Part shown: positions 43,319 to 51,997 of the stretch, in pieces
Numbering within the stretch: the first letter of the stretch is position 1
How the letters are laid out: every line of letters begins with the position of its first letter
NCBI RefSeq assembly: GCF_012395815.1
Contig: NZ_JAAZQQ010000001.1
Location: 1 to 64,000 of the forward strand
Source: Roseicyclus persicicus
GTDB taxonomy: Bacteria > Pseudomonadota > Alphaproteobacteria > Rhodobacterales > Rhodobacteraceae
DNA length: 64,000 bases
Direction: 5' to 3'
Translations under genes and position numbers: made by a program
The notes under the pieces: model-generated
Told to the model about the DNA's origin: nothing
Database searches by the model: none
What the model saw: only the letters and a program-made list of their open reading frames with translations

Positions 43319-44100
43319 TCGATCGCCCGGAAGAAACGGTCGGCCCGCCAGGTCCAGAAATAGACCATGCGCCGCCCGGCCGACGAGAACATGACCCGGT
43401 CCGCGCGCCCGAGGATGTTCTCGAAGGGCACGAACCCGACCCCGCCCACCGACTGCGGAAAGCGCGAATCGACCGAGTTGTCGCGGTTGTCGCCCATCAC
43501 GAAGTAATGCCCCTCGGGCACCACGTATTCGGGCGTGTCGTCGGCGCGGCTGCCGTCGGCGATGTTGAGGATCGAGTGGCTGACCCCGTTCGGCAGCGTT
43601 TCGGTGAAGCGCTCCTTGATGCAGACGCCGCCCTCGCCCACCGGCGCGTTGGAGCAGCGCGGCGGCAGCTGCTGCGGGCCCTGGCGCTCGAACACCTCCT
43701 CGAAGGGCGGCTCGGGCGTCATCTCGACCGGCGTGCCGTTGATGTGCAGGACGCCGCCGATCATCTGCACACGGTCGCCGGGCAGGCCGACGATGCGCTT
43801 GATGAAGTCGGTCCCCTCGACCGGGTGGCGGAACACCACCACGTCGCCGCGTTCCGGCTCACGGGCGAAGATGCGGCCCTCGAAGGGGCACATCGAGAAC
43901 GGGCAGGAATGGCGCGAATAGCCGTAGGCCATCTTGTTGACGAACAGGAAGTCGCCGATCAGCAGCGTGTCCTTCATCGACCCCGACGGGATCCAGAAGG
44001 GCTGGAAGAACAGGGTCCGGAACACGCCCGCGATCAGAAGCGCGTAGACGATCGTCTTGACCGTCTCCCAGATGCCGTCCTTCTTGGCCGCTGCCGCCAT
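43315..44100 (-). CDS. lepB: Signal peptidase I
   Basis: A 261-residue inner-membrane protease that removes Sec and Tat signal peptides. A single N-terminal helix ([20 protein letters not shown]) precedes the catalytic Ser in [15 protein letters not shown]. The catalytic Lys is in [15 protein letters not shown], and [12 protein letters not shown] is the box E motif. A loop with [15 protein letters not shown] carries two cysteines that might form a disulfide. ATG at 44100 gives [13 protein letters not shown]; longer starts are Arg-rich and lack support. Confidence 0.96.
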   Translation of the reverse strand: MAAAAKKDGIWETVKTIVYALLIAGVFRTLFFQPFWIPSGSMKDTLLIGDFLFVNKMAYGYSRHSCPFSMCPFEGRIFAREPERGDVVVFRHPVEGTDFIKRIVGLPGDRVQMIGGVLHINGTPVEMTPEPPFEEVFERQGPQQLPPRCSNAPVGEGGVCIKERFTETLPNGVSHSILNIADGSRADDTPEYVVPEGHYFVMGDNRDNSVDSRFPQSVGGVGFVPFENILGRADRVMFSSAGRRMVYFWTWRADRFFRAIE

Positions 44101-44179
44101 GATCGCCCGCCTTCTCGCCCGGTGCCTCGTGCCCGCGGGTTTGGGCCAGCCCCGCGGCCAAGTCAAGGAAGCTGGCGCC

Positions 44180-44803
44180 TCAGCCCCGCGGCGGGCGCGG
44201 CTTGTAGACCGGCAGGCCCCAGCCATAGCGCAGGGATCCCGCGCGGAGCGCGAAGCAGGTCACGATGCAGGCCGCCAGCGCCAGCGCCTCGGACGGCCAC
44301 AGCGCCTCGACCACCAGGTAGGCGCCCGCCCCCGTCAGCGCGGCGGTGACGTAGAGCTTGCCGGTGCGGATCAGGAGCGGCACCTCGTTGGCCACGATGT
44401 CGCGCAACAGGCCGCCGAAGCAGCCCGTGGCGATGCCCATGATCAGCACGATCGGCACGCTCTGCCCGGTCTCGGACGCCGCCCGCACCCCGGCCGCCAC
44501 CGCGATCGGCAGCGCCAGCGCGTCGAGCCAGGTCAGCACCGTCTGCCGGCTTTCCAGCAGGTGCGCGGTGAAGAACACCAGCACCGCCGCCCCGCAGGCG
44601 ATGCCAAGCGGCGTGGGGTCGGCGATCCAGAACACCGGGTTGCGGTCGAGCAGCAGGTCGCGCACCGTCCCGCCCCCCAGCGCCGTCAGGCTGGCGAGAA
44701 AGGCAAAGCCCACCAGGTCCAGCTGCTTGCGCGACGCCGCCAGCGCGCCGGTCAGGGCAAAGACCAGCACCGCGGCGTAGTCGAGGGCGGTCAGCACGGT
44801 CAT
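44180..44803 (-). CDS. Trimeric intracellular cation (TRIC) channel family protein
   Basis: A 207-residue inner-membrane protein of the TRIC/YadS (UPF0126) family with about seven helices in two inverted repeats. [22 protein letters not shown] and the pair [18 protein letters not shown] and [16 protein letters not shown] are diagnostic. It probably conducts K+ or another monovalent ion, or transports a small metabolite. ATG at 44803 overlaps the rnhA stop by four bases (ATGA). Confidence 0.9.
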   Translation of the reverse strand: MTVLTALDYAAVLVFALTGALAASRKQLDLVGFAFLASLTALGGGTVRDLLLDRNPVFWIADPTPLGIACGAAVLVFFTAHLLESRQTVLTWLDALALPIAVAAGVRAASETGQSVPIVLIMGIATGCFGGLLRDIVANEVPLLIRTGKLYVTAALTGAGAYLVVEALWPSEALALAACIVTCFALRAGSLRYGWGLPVYKPRPPRG

Positions 44804-45249
44804 TTGAACGGCTTCATGCCTGCGCGGGCCAGCGCGTCGGCGCGCTCGTTCTCGGGGTGGCCGGCGTGGCCCTTGACCCATTCCCAGGTCACCCGGTGGC
44901 GCGCCTGCGCCTGTTCCAGCCGGCGCCAGAGGTCCTCGTTCTTGACCGGCTTGTTGGTCGAGGTGCGCCAGCCGTTGCGCTTCCAGCCGTGGATCCAGCC
45001 GGTGACGCCGTTCTTCACATAGGCGCTGTCGGTCACGATGGTGATGGCGCTGGGCCGCTCGAGCGCCTCGAGCGCGGCGATGGCGGCCAGCAGTTCCATC
45101 CGGTTGTTGGTGGTGTCCGCCTCGCCGCCGTTCAGCTCGCGCTCCTTCAGCACGGTCTCGCCGTCCTTCGCCTGCAACAGCGCGCCCCAGCCGCCCGGGC
45201 CGGGGTTCCCGGAACAGGCGCCGTCGGTATAGGCGAAGAGCTCAGGCAC
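44800..45249 (-). CDS. rnhA: Ribonuclease HI
   Basis: A 149-residue enzyme that removes RNA from RNA-DNA hybrids. The active-site acidic residues are in [46 protein letters not shown] and [15 protein letters not shown]. All four (Asp, Glu, Asp, Asp) are present. It starts with ATG at 45249, ten bases after the DUF3429 stop. The following TRIC gene is coupled to it. Confidence 0.96.
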   Translation of the reverse strand: MPELFAYTDGACSGNPGPGGWGALLQAKDGETVLKERELNGGEADTTNNRMELLAAIAALEALERPSAITIVTDSAYVKNGVTGWIHGWKRNGWRTSTNKPVKNEDLWRRLEQAQARHRVTWEWVKGHAGHPENERADALARAGMKPFK

Positions 45250-45258
45250 CGGCGCGGC

Positions 45259-45708
45259 TCATGCCAGCGCGCCCACGGCCAGGCAGGCGACGACGACGGC
45301 CGTCAGCAGCAGCCTGAGCCGCAGCCACCACGCCGGCGCCAGCCCGTCGCGCATCGCGGCCGCGTCGATGGCCAGCAGCGACACGAACCCCGCGATCAGC
45401 ATCACGAGGCTGGCGCGCGGTTCGGCGAAGGCGGTCAGGAACACGAAGATCGCGGGCAGCACGGACAGGGCGTAGAACAGCGTCGCGCGGCGCCCCTCGG
45501 CGCGGGTGGCGAAGCCCCAGATGACGCCGGCCATGAAGCACAGGATCACGATGCCGTAGATCTGCAGGAGCGCCGGGCCTGCGTGGTTCGGGCTCCAGGC
45601 CCGGCCGAGGCCGGCGCTGGCGGGCCAGAGCACGGTCAGCGCCCCGTAGAGGAACGGCAACAGGCCGGCGAGGCCGAGGATCAGGGCGGAGGTCGGGATG
45701 CGCGTCAT
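45259..45708 (-). CDS. DUF3429 membrane protein
   Basis: A 149-residue inner-membrane protein with five hydrophobic segments. RIPTSALILGLAGLLPFLYG, LLQIYGIVILCFMAGVIWGF and YALSVLPAIFVFLTAFAEPR are recognisable DUF3429 features. The family is of unknown function. ATG at 45708 is chosen; a longer frame reaching 45810 is basic and lacks a site. It lies just upstream of rnhA and may head that operon. Confidence 0.85.
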   Translation of the reverse strand: MTRIPTSALILGLAGLLPFLYGALTVLWPASAGLGRAWSPNHAGPALLQIYGIVILCFMAGVIWGFATRAEGRRATLFYALSVLPAIFVFLTAFAEPRASLVMLIAGFVSLLAIDAAAMRDGLAPAWWLRLRLLLTAVVVACLAVGALA

Positions 45709-45790
45709 GGCCCCGTATCTGCCGTGCGACGCGCGGCGGGGCAAGGGCCCAGGCGCCAAAGGGCAGGGACGCCGGCGGTGCGGTGGGCAT

Positions 45791-45812
45791 GGTGTGCCGT
45801 GAAGGCGCACCC
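45791..45812. repeat. Dispersed hairpin repeat, copy 2
   Basis: GGTGTGCC (45791-45798) pairs with GGCGCACC (45804-45811) through one G-U pair around a GTGAA loop. It belongs to the same family as the hairpins at 36251 and 60745 and lies between DUF3429 and the YdeI-like gene, on the 3' side of the latter. Confidence 0.75.
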
Positions 45813-45841
45813 CACAGGGGTGGGGTCGCCTGCGCCGGCAG

Positions 45842-46300
45842 TTACCCGGCCAGGTCCCGGATCAGCGCCGCGATGCGGGCGGCCCGCGTCTCGGCGCGTT
45901 TCGCGGTCTCGATCCGGTGCAGCAGGCCGCGGCGGCGGCCCGGGGTCAGCGCCTCCCACGCGTCCAGCACCCCGGCCGAGCGCAGGGCGTTGGTCACGTC
46001 GCGCGGCACCTCGACCGCGTCGTCGGGGGCGGGGCGGAGGCGGGCCTCGAACACCTCGCCGGGGCGCAGGCCGGTGCGGTCCATCAGCGACTTGCCGGAC
46101 CACAGGAAGGCCCCGTCGACCACATCGGCCGGGCCGCGGGTGACGGCGAGGTTCACGGGGTGCTCGGCGAATTCCCCCTCGACCCGGCGGGTGGGGCCGA
46201 GCGCGGCCACCACCTCGGGCGGCAGGCGCACGACGGTGTAGATGGTGCCGCCCCAGTCGATGGGCTCGATCACCGCCTCGAAGGTGACGTAGTCGGACAT
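45842..46300 (-). CDS. YdeI/OmpD-associated family protein (DUF1905 plus OmdA)
   Basis: A 152-residue protein with a DUF1905 domain (MSDYVTFEAVIEPIDWGGTI, YTVVRLPPEVVAALG, PVNLAVTRGPADVVDGAFLW) and a C-terminal OmdA helix bundle (DAWEALTPGRRRGLLHRIET, AKRAETRAARIAALI). These proteins are widespread and their role is unknown, perhaps sugar or metal binding. ATG at 46300 is used; an extra nine residues to 46327 are possible. It lies 54 bases after ispH on the same strand. Confidence 0.86.
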   Translation of the reverse strand: MSDYVTFEAVIEPIDWGGTIYTVVRLPPEVVAALGPTRRVEGEFAEHPVNLAVTRGPADVVDGAFLWSGKSLMDRTGLRPGEVFEARLRPAPDDAVEVPRDVTNALRSAGVLDAWEALTPGRRRGLLHRIETAKRAETRAARIAALIRDLAG

Positions 46301-46354
46301 GGGCCGGACCCCTCCCGCGTAACGCAATGCAAGATAGGGCGGCGGTGACGGGTG

Positions 46355-47305
46355 TCAGGCCGGTTCGCGCAGCACCCGCGGGACCTTGAACTCGACGTTC
46401 TCCTCGGCGGTCACGACGGGCTCCACCGTCACCTCGAAGCGGTCGCGGAAGGCGTCGATCACCTCGTTCACCAACACCTCGGGCGCGCTGGCGCCGGCGG
46501 TGATGCCGAGGCTGCGGATGCCCTCTAGCGCGCGCCAGTCGATGTCGGCGGCGCGCTGCACCAGCTGGGCGTAGCGGCATCCCGCCCTCGCGCCGACCTC
46601 GACCAGCCGTTTCGAGTTGGAGGAATTGGGCGCGCCCACCACCAGCATCGCGTCGGCCCTGGGCGCCATCGCCTTGACCGCCTCCTGCCGGTTGGTGGTG
46701 GCGTAGCAGATGTCTTCCTTGTGCGGGCCGACGATGGCGGGGAAGCGCGCCTTGAGCGCCGCCACGATGTCGGCGGTGTCGTCCACCGACAGGGTGGTCT
46801 GCGTCACGAAGGCGAGCCGCGCGGGGTCGCGGACCTGCACCGTCGCCACATCCTCGACGGTTTCCACCAGCAGCACCTCGCCCTCGGGCAGCTGGCCCAT
46901 GGTGCCGATCGTCTCGGGGTGGCCGGCGTGGCCGATCATGATCATCTGCAGCCCGTTCTCGTGGTGGCGGGCGGCCTCGATATGGACCTTGCTGACCAGC
47001 GGGCAGGTGGCGTCGACGAAGAGCATGTGGCGCCGGGCGGCCTCGGCCGGCACCGCCTTGGGCACGCCGTGGGCGGAAAAGATCACCGGCCGGTCGGGCG
47101 GGCACTCGTCCAGTTCCTCGACAAAGACGGCGCCCTTGGCGCGCAGGTCGTCGACGACGTACTTGTTGTGGACGATCTCGTGCCGGACATAGACCGGGGC
47201 GCCCCATTTCTCGATCGCCATCTCGACGATCTTGATCGCCCGGTCGACGCCCGCGCAGAAGCCGCGCGGGGCGGCGAGGTGGATGGTCAGCGGCGGCTTG
47301 GTCAT
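46355..47305 (-). CDS. ispH: 4-hydroxy-3-methylbut-2-enyl diphosphate reductase
   Basis: A 316-residue [4Fe-4S] enzyme, last step of the MEP isoprenoid pathway, yielding IPP and DMAPP. The three cluster cysteines are in [26 protein letters not shown] and [13 protein letters not shown]. The catalytic Glu lies in the [11 protein letters not shown] neighbourhood and GHAGHPE holds a substrate-binding His. ATG at 47305 gives [15 protein letters not shown]; a start at 47461 would overlap the divergent cytochrome gene. It is divergent from that gene by 149 bases. Confidence 0.96.
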   Translation of the reverse strand: MTKPPLTIHLAAPRGFCAGVDRAIKIVEMAIEKWGAPVYVRHEIVHNKYVVDDLRAKGAVFVEELDECPPDRPVIFSAHGVPKAVPAEAARRHMLFVDATCPLVSKVHIEAARHHENGLQMIMIGHAGHPETIGTMGQLPEGEVLLVETVEDVATVQVRDPARLAFVTQTTLSVDDTADIVAALKARFPAIVGPHKEDICYATTNRQEAVKAMAPRADAMLVVGAPNSSNSKRLVEVGARAGCRYAQLVQRAADIDWRALEGIRSLGITAGASAPEVLVNEVIDAFRDRFEVTVEPVVTAEENVEFKVPRVLREPA

Positions 47306-47454
47306 CGGCGGGCCTCGGGCAGCGGGGGTGTGTCTTGTCAGGTTGACACCAGAGGTAAGGCTTTCGCGCGCGCCCGTCCAGCCCGGGGGGTTGCCTTCCA
47401 GCAGGGGGAAGCCGCCAGATACATCCCGCGACAGGACGTACGGGAGACGAATGG

Positions 47455-47931
47455 ATGGCACGATCGATCTGGATCGCGGGGGCCGCGGGGGCCGTGGCGG
47501 TGGCGGGGCTGGGCCTTGCGCTGTGGCCGGCGGGGGCCACCGAGGCGCCGGGCGGGATCCTGCGCTGGCAGGACCCGGCGGTGGTGGCGCAGGGCGCCGA
47601 GATCTACGCCGCGGAATGCGCCGCCTGCCACGGGGCCGACCTGGAGGGGCAGCCCGACTGGCAGGTGCGCAATGCCAACGGCCGGATGCCGGCGCCGCCC
47701 CATGACCGCACCGGCCACACCTGGCACCATGCCGACGCGCTCTTGATCGACATCACCACGCGGGGCACCGCCGCCGTGGTCGGGCGCGGCTACGAGAGCG
47801 ACATGCCCGCCTTCGGCGACCGGCTGTCGGAGGCCGAGATCATCGCCGTGCTGAGCTACATCAAGTCGACCTGGCCGGCCGAGATCCTGGAGATCCACGC
47901 GCAGGTGAACGCGGCGGCGGCGATGGAATGA
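47455..47931 (+). CDS. Class I cytochrome c
   Basis: A 158-residue c-type cytochrome. An N-terminal signal or anchor, [20 protein letters not shown], is followed by the heme-binding CAACH in [19 protein letters not shown] and the likely Met ligand in [13 protein letters not shown]. The final helix [16 protein letters not shown] is standard. It probably carries electrons at the periplasmic face. GTG/ATG choices: ATG at 47455 with GGGAG eight bases upstream; an ATG at 47451 is out of frame. Its stop overlaps the methyltransferase start (ATGA). Confidence 0.9.
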   Translation: MARSIWIAGAAGAVAVAGLGLALWPAGATEAPGGILRWQDPAVVAQGAEIYAAECAACHGADLEGQPDWQVRNANGRMPAPPHDRTGHTWHHADALLIDITTRGTAAVVGRGYESDMPAFGDRLSEAEIIAVLSYIKSTWPAEILEIHAQVNAAAAME

Positions 47932-48557
47932 GCGGGGGCGGGGCCGGCCACTGGGATGCCGTCTACGGCGCCCGCGCCGAGGCGGCGCTGACCTGGTTCG
48001 AGGCCGACCCCGCCCTGTCCCTGCGCCTGATCGCGGCCCATGCAGGCCCGGACGCCCCGGTGATCGACGTGGGCGCGGGTGCTTCGCGGCTGGTCGATGC
48101 GCTTCTGGCGCGGGGCTACGGGCGGCTGACATGCCTCGACCTGTCGGCGGCGGCGCTGGGCGTGGCGCAGGCCCGGCTGGGGGCGGCGGCGGCGCGGGTG
48201 AGTTGGGTCGTGGCCGATGTCACGGCGTGGGCGCCCGAGCCCGGCGCCTATGCCGTCTGGCACGACCGGGCGGCGTTCCATTTCCTGACGGACGCGGCGG
48301 CGCGGCGGGCTTACCTGTCGCGGATGGCGGCGGCCTTGCGCCCGGGCGGCCACGCGATCCTGATGACCTTTGCCGAGGACGGGCCGGAGATGTGTTCGGG
48401 CCTGCCGGTGCAGCGCTGGTCGCCCGCCGCGCTGGCTGCCGAGGTCGAGGCCCAGGTGCCCGGCGCCTTCGCCCCCGTGGCGTCGGAGCGACATCTGCAC
48501 CACACGCCGAAGGGCGGGGCGCAGGGTTTCCAGGCGTCCGTGTTCCGCCGGCTGTGA
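47928..48557 (+). CDS. Class I SAM-dependent methyltransferase
   Basis: A 209-residue methyltransferase. GHWDAVYGARAEAALTWFEA is a subfamily N-terminus, PVIDVGAGASRLVDALLARG is motif I, LTCLDLSAAALGVAQARLG is motif II, and AYAVWHDRAAFHFLTDAAAR plus LRPGGHAILMTFAEDGPEMC follow. The PEMCSGLPVQRW segment is characteristic of a bacterial group annotated only as methyltransferase. The substrate is unknown. It is translationally coupled to the cytochrome c gene (4-base overlap), so a role in detoxification or redox is a guess. Confidence 0.85.
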   Translation: MSGGGAGHWDAVYGARAEAALTWFEADPALSLRLIAAHAGPDAPVIDVGAGASRLVDALLARGYGRLTCLDLSAAALGVAQARLGAAAARVSWVVADVTAWAPEPGAYAVWHDRAAFHFLTDAAARRAYLSRMAAALRPGGHAILMTFAEDGPEMCSGLPVQRWSPAALAAEVEAQVPGAFAPVASERHLHHTPKGGAQGFQASVFRRL

Positions 48558-48659
48558 GCGGGCGCACACGGCACCGTGCGCGACCGGGAGCGAGACGTGA
48601 CTTGCCATCGCCCCGCGCCCGGGGTTTCAGGGGCCCGTCAAGAACAGGAGCCCCCGAAA

Positions 48660-49196
48660 ATGCTGATGCCCCGCCAGACCGTTCCCGCCCTGTCCGTGCC
48701 CCTGCTGGGCGGCGGAACCTTCGACCTTGCCGCCGAGACCAGCCCGCGGGGCACGGTGATCTGCTTCTACCGCGGGCTGCATTGCCCCCTCTGCGCCACC
48801 TACCTGACCGAGCTCGAGAAGCTGACCCCCGCCTTCGCCGAGCGCGGCGTGGGCACGGTGGCGATCTCGTCCGACGGGGCCGAGCGGGCGCAGGGCATGG
48901 CCGACAAGATCGGCGCAAGCGCCCTGCGGGTCGGCCACGACCTGACGCTCGCCAAGGCGCGGGAATGGGGCCTCTACATCTCGACCTCGCGCGGCAAGAC
49001 CTCGATCGGGATCGAGGAACCGGCGCTGTTCGCGGAACCCGGCCTGTTCCTTGTGAACCCCGACCAGACGCTCTACTACATGAGCGTGCAGACCATGCCC
49101 TTCGTGCGGCCGCATTTCCGCGAGCTGCTGGGCGCCGTCGATTTCGCCATCGAGAAATCCTACCCCGCCCGCGGGGAGTATGACGGCCCGGTCTAG
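48660..49196 (+). CDS. AhpC/TSA-like peroxiredoxin family protein
   Basis: A 178-residue thioredoxin-fold protein. The active site is FYRGLHCPLCATYLTELEKL, with Cys-x2-Cys rather than the single peroxidatic Cys of ordinary AhpC. AERGVGTVAISSDGAERAQG and AEPGLFLVNPDQTLYYMSVQ fit peroxiredoxin-like proteins. It could reduce peroxides or act as a thiol oxidoreductase. ATG at 48660 follows CAGGAG. Its TAG shares CTAG with the stop of the convergent iron-sulfur protein gene. Confidence 0.83.
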   Translation: MLMPRQTVPALSVPLLGGGTFDLAAETSPRGTVICFYRGLHCPLCATYLTELEKLTPAFAERGVGTVAISSDGAERAQGMADKIGASALRVGHDLTLAKAREWGLYISTSRGKTSIGIEEPALFAEPGLFLVNPDQTLYYMSVQTMPFVRPHFRELLGAVDFAIEKSYPARGEYDGPV

Positions 49197-50206
49197 GGGC
49201 TGGCCCTGCGGTCCGCGCGCCGGGCGAGTTTCGCGGCCAGCGATGGCCCGACCCCGGGGCGCGACCACGGGCAGACCGCGATGCAGATCGCGCAGCCCTG
49301 CGTCTGGTTGAAGTAAGGCAGGCAGGCGTCGAAATCGACGTACCAGCGCGTCTCGCCGCGCACCGTCTGCTTGTCTGGCTTGATGGCCTCGGGCGGGCAG
49401 GCGTCCTCGCAGATGCGGCAGGCGGCGCAGAAGGCGTCGATGCCGTGCTCGGCGGGCGGGGTGGGCGCGAAGGGCGCGTCGGTCAGCACGGCGGCAAGGC
49501 GAAACGAGGCGCCCATGTCGCGGTCGATGATCGAGCCGTGCTTGCCCAGCTCCCCGAAACCACAGGCCAGCGCCGGCGGGATCATCAGGAGCGCGCCGGT
49601 CATCGGCCCGGTGGCGGGCTCGGCGGCCCAGCCCTGTTCCCGCAGCCAGCCCGCGATGGTCTTGGCCGCCAGCGCCGCGCGGCCATACTGGCGCAGCACC
49701 TCGACCGCGGCGGGGATGCCGGGGGCCTGGTCCATCGCGCCGTAGTCGTGGGCGACCCCGATCATGATGACCCGCGACTGCGGCACCGCGCGGCCCTCGT
49801 AGACCCAATCCGCGCGCATCTCGGCCACGCCGGTCTTTTCGCACAGCCCCTCGTCGACGAAGCGCCCCAGCGCGGCGGTCCAGTCCCCGGGGCTGCGCTG
49901 GGCGGGCGGCCCCGTCACCTCGGGCAGGGGGGCGTCGTAGATCGCCTGCCGCCAGGCCCGCACCTCGGCAAAGCGCGGGTCGGGCGGCGTGGCGCTGTAG
50001 AACCAGCGCTGCATGGCCCCGTGCGGGATCGTGTCGGGATCGGGTGCCCAATAGACCATGCGCGCGCGGCGCGGCGCGGTCTCGCCCAGCCCGTTGATCG
50101 CGTTGCCCGAGACACCGGGCGCCAGCGCCATCTGCGCGGGGTCGGGGACGAAGGGGCGGGGCGGACGCGGGCGCGGCATGGGCGCGAGGATGACCCGCGC
50201 GCCCAT
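49193..50206 (-). CDS. Reductive-dehalogenase-like [4Fe-4S] protein
   Basis: A 337-residue protein with two ferredoxin-like clusters: FCAACRICEDACPPEAIKP and GCAICIAVCPWSRPG. Before them is GFGELGKHGSIIDRDMGAS and FRLAAVLTDAPF, a pattern shared with the cobalamin-binding domain of reductive dehalogenases and, more distantly, epoxyqueuosine reductase (QueG). No Tat signal or membrane partner is seen. The first 100 residues lack QueG landmarks, so I do not call it queG. Likely a cytoplasmic B12/Fe-S oxidoreductase of unknown substrate. ATG at 50206 with AAGGTG upstream is used; GTG at 50209 and ATG at 50179 are alternatives. Confidence 0.75.
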   Translation of the reverse strand: MGARVILAPMPRPRPPRPFVPDPAQMALAPGVSGNAINGLGETAPRRARMVYWAPDPDTIPHGAMQRWFYSATPPDPRFAEVRAWRQAIYDAPLPEVTGPPAQRSPGDWTAALGRFVDEGLCEKTGVAEMRADWVYEGRAVPQSRVIMIGVAHDYGAMDQAPGIPAAVEVLRQYGRAALAAKTIAGWLREQGWAAEPATGPMTGALLMIPPALACGFGELGKHGSIIDRDMGASFRLAAVLTDAPFAPTPPAEHGIDAFCAACRICEDACPPEAIKPDKQTVRGETRWYVDFDACLPYFNQTQGCAICIAVCPWSRPGVGPSLAAKLARRADRRASP

Positions 50207-50224
50207 CACCTTGCAAGCGGCGGC

Positions 50225-50800
50225 TCAGTCGTCGCTGTCGGCCTGCTGCCGGATGCGGTCCTCGCGCGGTTCGCGGGGCGGCCGGCCGATGACCTCGCGC
50301 AGCTCGTCCAGCTCGATGAAGTTGTCGGCCTGGCGGCGCAGGTCGTCGGCGATCATCGGCGGCTGGCTGCGGATGGTCGACACGACCGACACCCGGCAGC
50401 CCTTGCGCTGCAGCGCCTCGACCAGCGGCTTGAAGTCGCCGTCGCCCGAGAACAGCACGATGTGGTCCACGTGCTCGGCCATCTCCATGGCATCGACCGT
50501 CAGCTCGATGTCCATGTTGCCCTTGACCTTGCGCCGGCCCTGGCTGTCGACGAACTCCTTCGCGGGCTTGGTCACCATGGTGAAGCCGTTGTAGTGGAGC
50601 CAGTCGACCAGCGGCCGGATCGGCGAGTAGTCGTCGTTTTCCAGCAGCGCCGTGTAGTAGAAGGCGCGCAGGAGCTTGCCGCGCTGCATGAACTCCTGCC
50701 GCAGGAGCTTGTAGTCGATGTCGAAGGCAAGCGCCTTGGCCGCGGCGTAGAGGTTGGAGCCATCTATGAACAGCGCCAGTTTTTCGTCCCGGTAGAACAT
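50225..50800 (-). CDS. NYN domain protein (LabA/DUF88-type nuclease fold)
   Basis: A 191-residue protein with the PIN-like NYN fold. The acidic metal-site residues lie in LALFIDGSNLYAAAKALAFD, VKGNMDIELTVDAMEMAEHV and IVLFSGDGDFKPLVEALQRK. NYN proteins are thought to be RNases. A charged C-terminal tail (PREPREDRIRQQADSDD) follows. ATG at 50800 is chosen; TTG at 50821 is possible. It is divergent from folK-rpoZ-rsh, an arrangement seen in other alphaproteobacteria, suggesting a link to RNA metabolism or stringent response. Confidence 0.9.
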   Translation of the reverse strand: MFYRDEKLALFIDGSNLYAAAKALAFDIDYKLLRQEFMQRGKLLRAFYYTALLENDDYSPIRPLVDWLHYNGFTMVTKPAKEFVDSQGRRKVKGNMDIELTVDAMEMAEHVDHIVLFSGDGDFKPLVEALQRKGCRVSVVSTIRSQPPMIADDLRRQADNFIELDELREVIGRPPREPREDRIRQQADSDD

Positions 50801-50948
50801 GGCGAAGAAATCCTCGATCAATGTGGCGTCCGGGACCGGTCATGGTAGGGAGTGACGCTACCGCGGGCCTGAAGCCGAATGGTTTCAACATATGAGATCG
50901 ATCCCCCGGTGCAAGCAGTATGCCGGCCAGGGCGAGGGGAAAAAGGAT

Positions 50949-51536
50949 ATGGGGACCTATACGAAAGGAGTGGTCGCCTTCGGTGCGAATCTGCCCTCGG
51001 GCGACCTGCCCCCGGCCCGCAGCGTCGCCGCGGCGATGGATCTGCTGGAGGCGCGGGCGGGCGTTCCGCTGACGCGCAGCCGGCTTTACCGCACGCCGGC
51101 CTTTCCGCCCGGCGCCGGCCCCGACTTCGTGAACGCGGCCGCGGCGCTCGATTGGGCGGGGACGCCCGAGGACCTGCTGGCGCTCCTGCACGGGGTCGAG
51201 GCCGCCTTCGGGCGCACCCGCACGGCGCGCTGGGAGGCGCGGATCATGGATCTCGACCTGATCGCGCTGGGCGACACCGTGCTGCCCGACCGCGCGACGC
51301 AAGGCCAGTGGGCCGCGCTGCCCCCCGATGAGGCCGCCCGCGCGACGCCCGACCGCCTGATCCTGCCGCACCCGCGGCTGGCCGAGCGCGGTTTCGTGCT
51401 GGTGCCGGCGGCCGATGTCGCCCCCGAATGGCGCCACCCGGTGACCGGGCGCACGGTCGCCGAGATGGCCACCGCCCTGCCGGCGGCCGAGCGCGCGGCG
51501 ATCCGCCCGCTCGATCCGGGCGACGGGGCGCCTTGA
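50949..51536 (+). CDS. folK: 2-amino-4-hydroxy-6-hydroxymethyldihydropteridine diphosphokinase
   Basis: A 195-residue folate-pathway kinase. The diagnostic block is [20 protein letters not shown], preceded by [20 protein letters not shown] and ending with [20 protein letters not shown]. It transfers pyrophosphate from ATP to the pterin. ATG at 50949 follows AAAAAGG; an in-frame ATG at 50892 is less likely. It is divergent from the NYN gene and is followed by rpoZ 76 bases on. Confidence 0.94.
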   Translation: MGTYTKGVVAFGANLPSGDLPPARSVAAAMDLLEARAGVPLTRSRLYRTPAFPPGAGPDFVNAAAALDWAGTPEDLLALLHGVEAAFGRTRTARWEARIMDLDLIALGDTVLPDRATQGQWAALPPDEAARATPDRLILPHPRLAERGFVLVPAADVAPEWRHPVTGRTVAEMATALPAAERAAIRPLDPGDGAP

Positions 51537-51612
51537 CCCTTGTCTTTTCCCGGCCCCGCGCGTAGATGGTGCCTTTCTACGACCCCCGACCAAAGGCTGG
51601 AGGTGCCGATCC

Positions 51613-51966
51613 ATGGCCCGCGTCACCGTTGAAGATTGCGTCGACAAGGTTCCGAACCGGTTCGAGCTTGTCATGCTTGCCGCGCATCGCGCGCGCGAGA
51701 TCGCGTCCGGCGCGCCGCTGTCGATCGACCGCGACAACGACAAGAACCCCGTCGTCGCGCTGCGCGAGATCGCCGAGGAGACGCAGGGCGCCGACGACCT
51801 GCGCGAGCGGCTGATCGAAAGCCACCAGACCCAGATCGAGGTCGACGAGCCCGAAGAGGACGCCATGGCGCTCCTGCAGGGCGTCGAGGCCGATCGGCCG
51901 GTCCACGACGACATGAGCGAGGAGCAGATGCTGCGCGCGCTCATGGAAGCGCAAGGCCAACGCTAA
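51613..51966 (+). CDS. rpoZ: RNA polymerase omega subunit
   Basis: A 117-residue omega subunit. [40 protein letters not shown] and [17 protein letters not shown] are the conserved beta-prime-binding region, and the acidic tail [19 protein letters not shown] is usual in alphaproteobacteria. It assists assembly of RNA polymerase and contributes to ppGpp binding. ATG at 51613 follows GGAGG. It is 31 bases before rsh, the usual rpoZ-rsh pairing. Confidence 0.96.
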   Translation: MARVTVEDCVDKVPNRFELVMLAAHRAREIASGAPLSIDRDNDKNPVVALREIAEETQGADDLRERLIESHQTQIEVDEPEEDAMALLQGVEADRPVHDDMSEEQMLRALMEAQGQR

Positions 51967-51997
51967 GGGCCGCGCGGGGACACAGGGCGGACGGGGC

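Noticed and set aside
49193-50206. Naming the iron-sulfur protein queG
   Set aside because: The cysteine clusters alone are shared by several families, and the N-terminal third does not show the QueG pattern.
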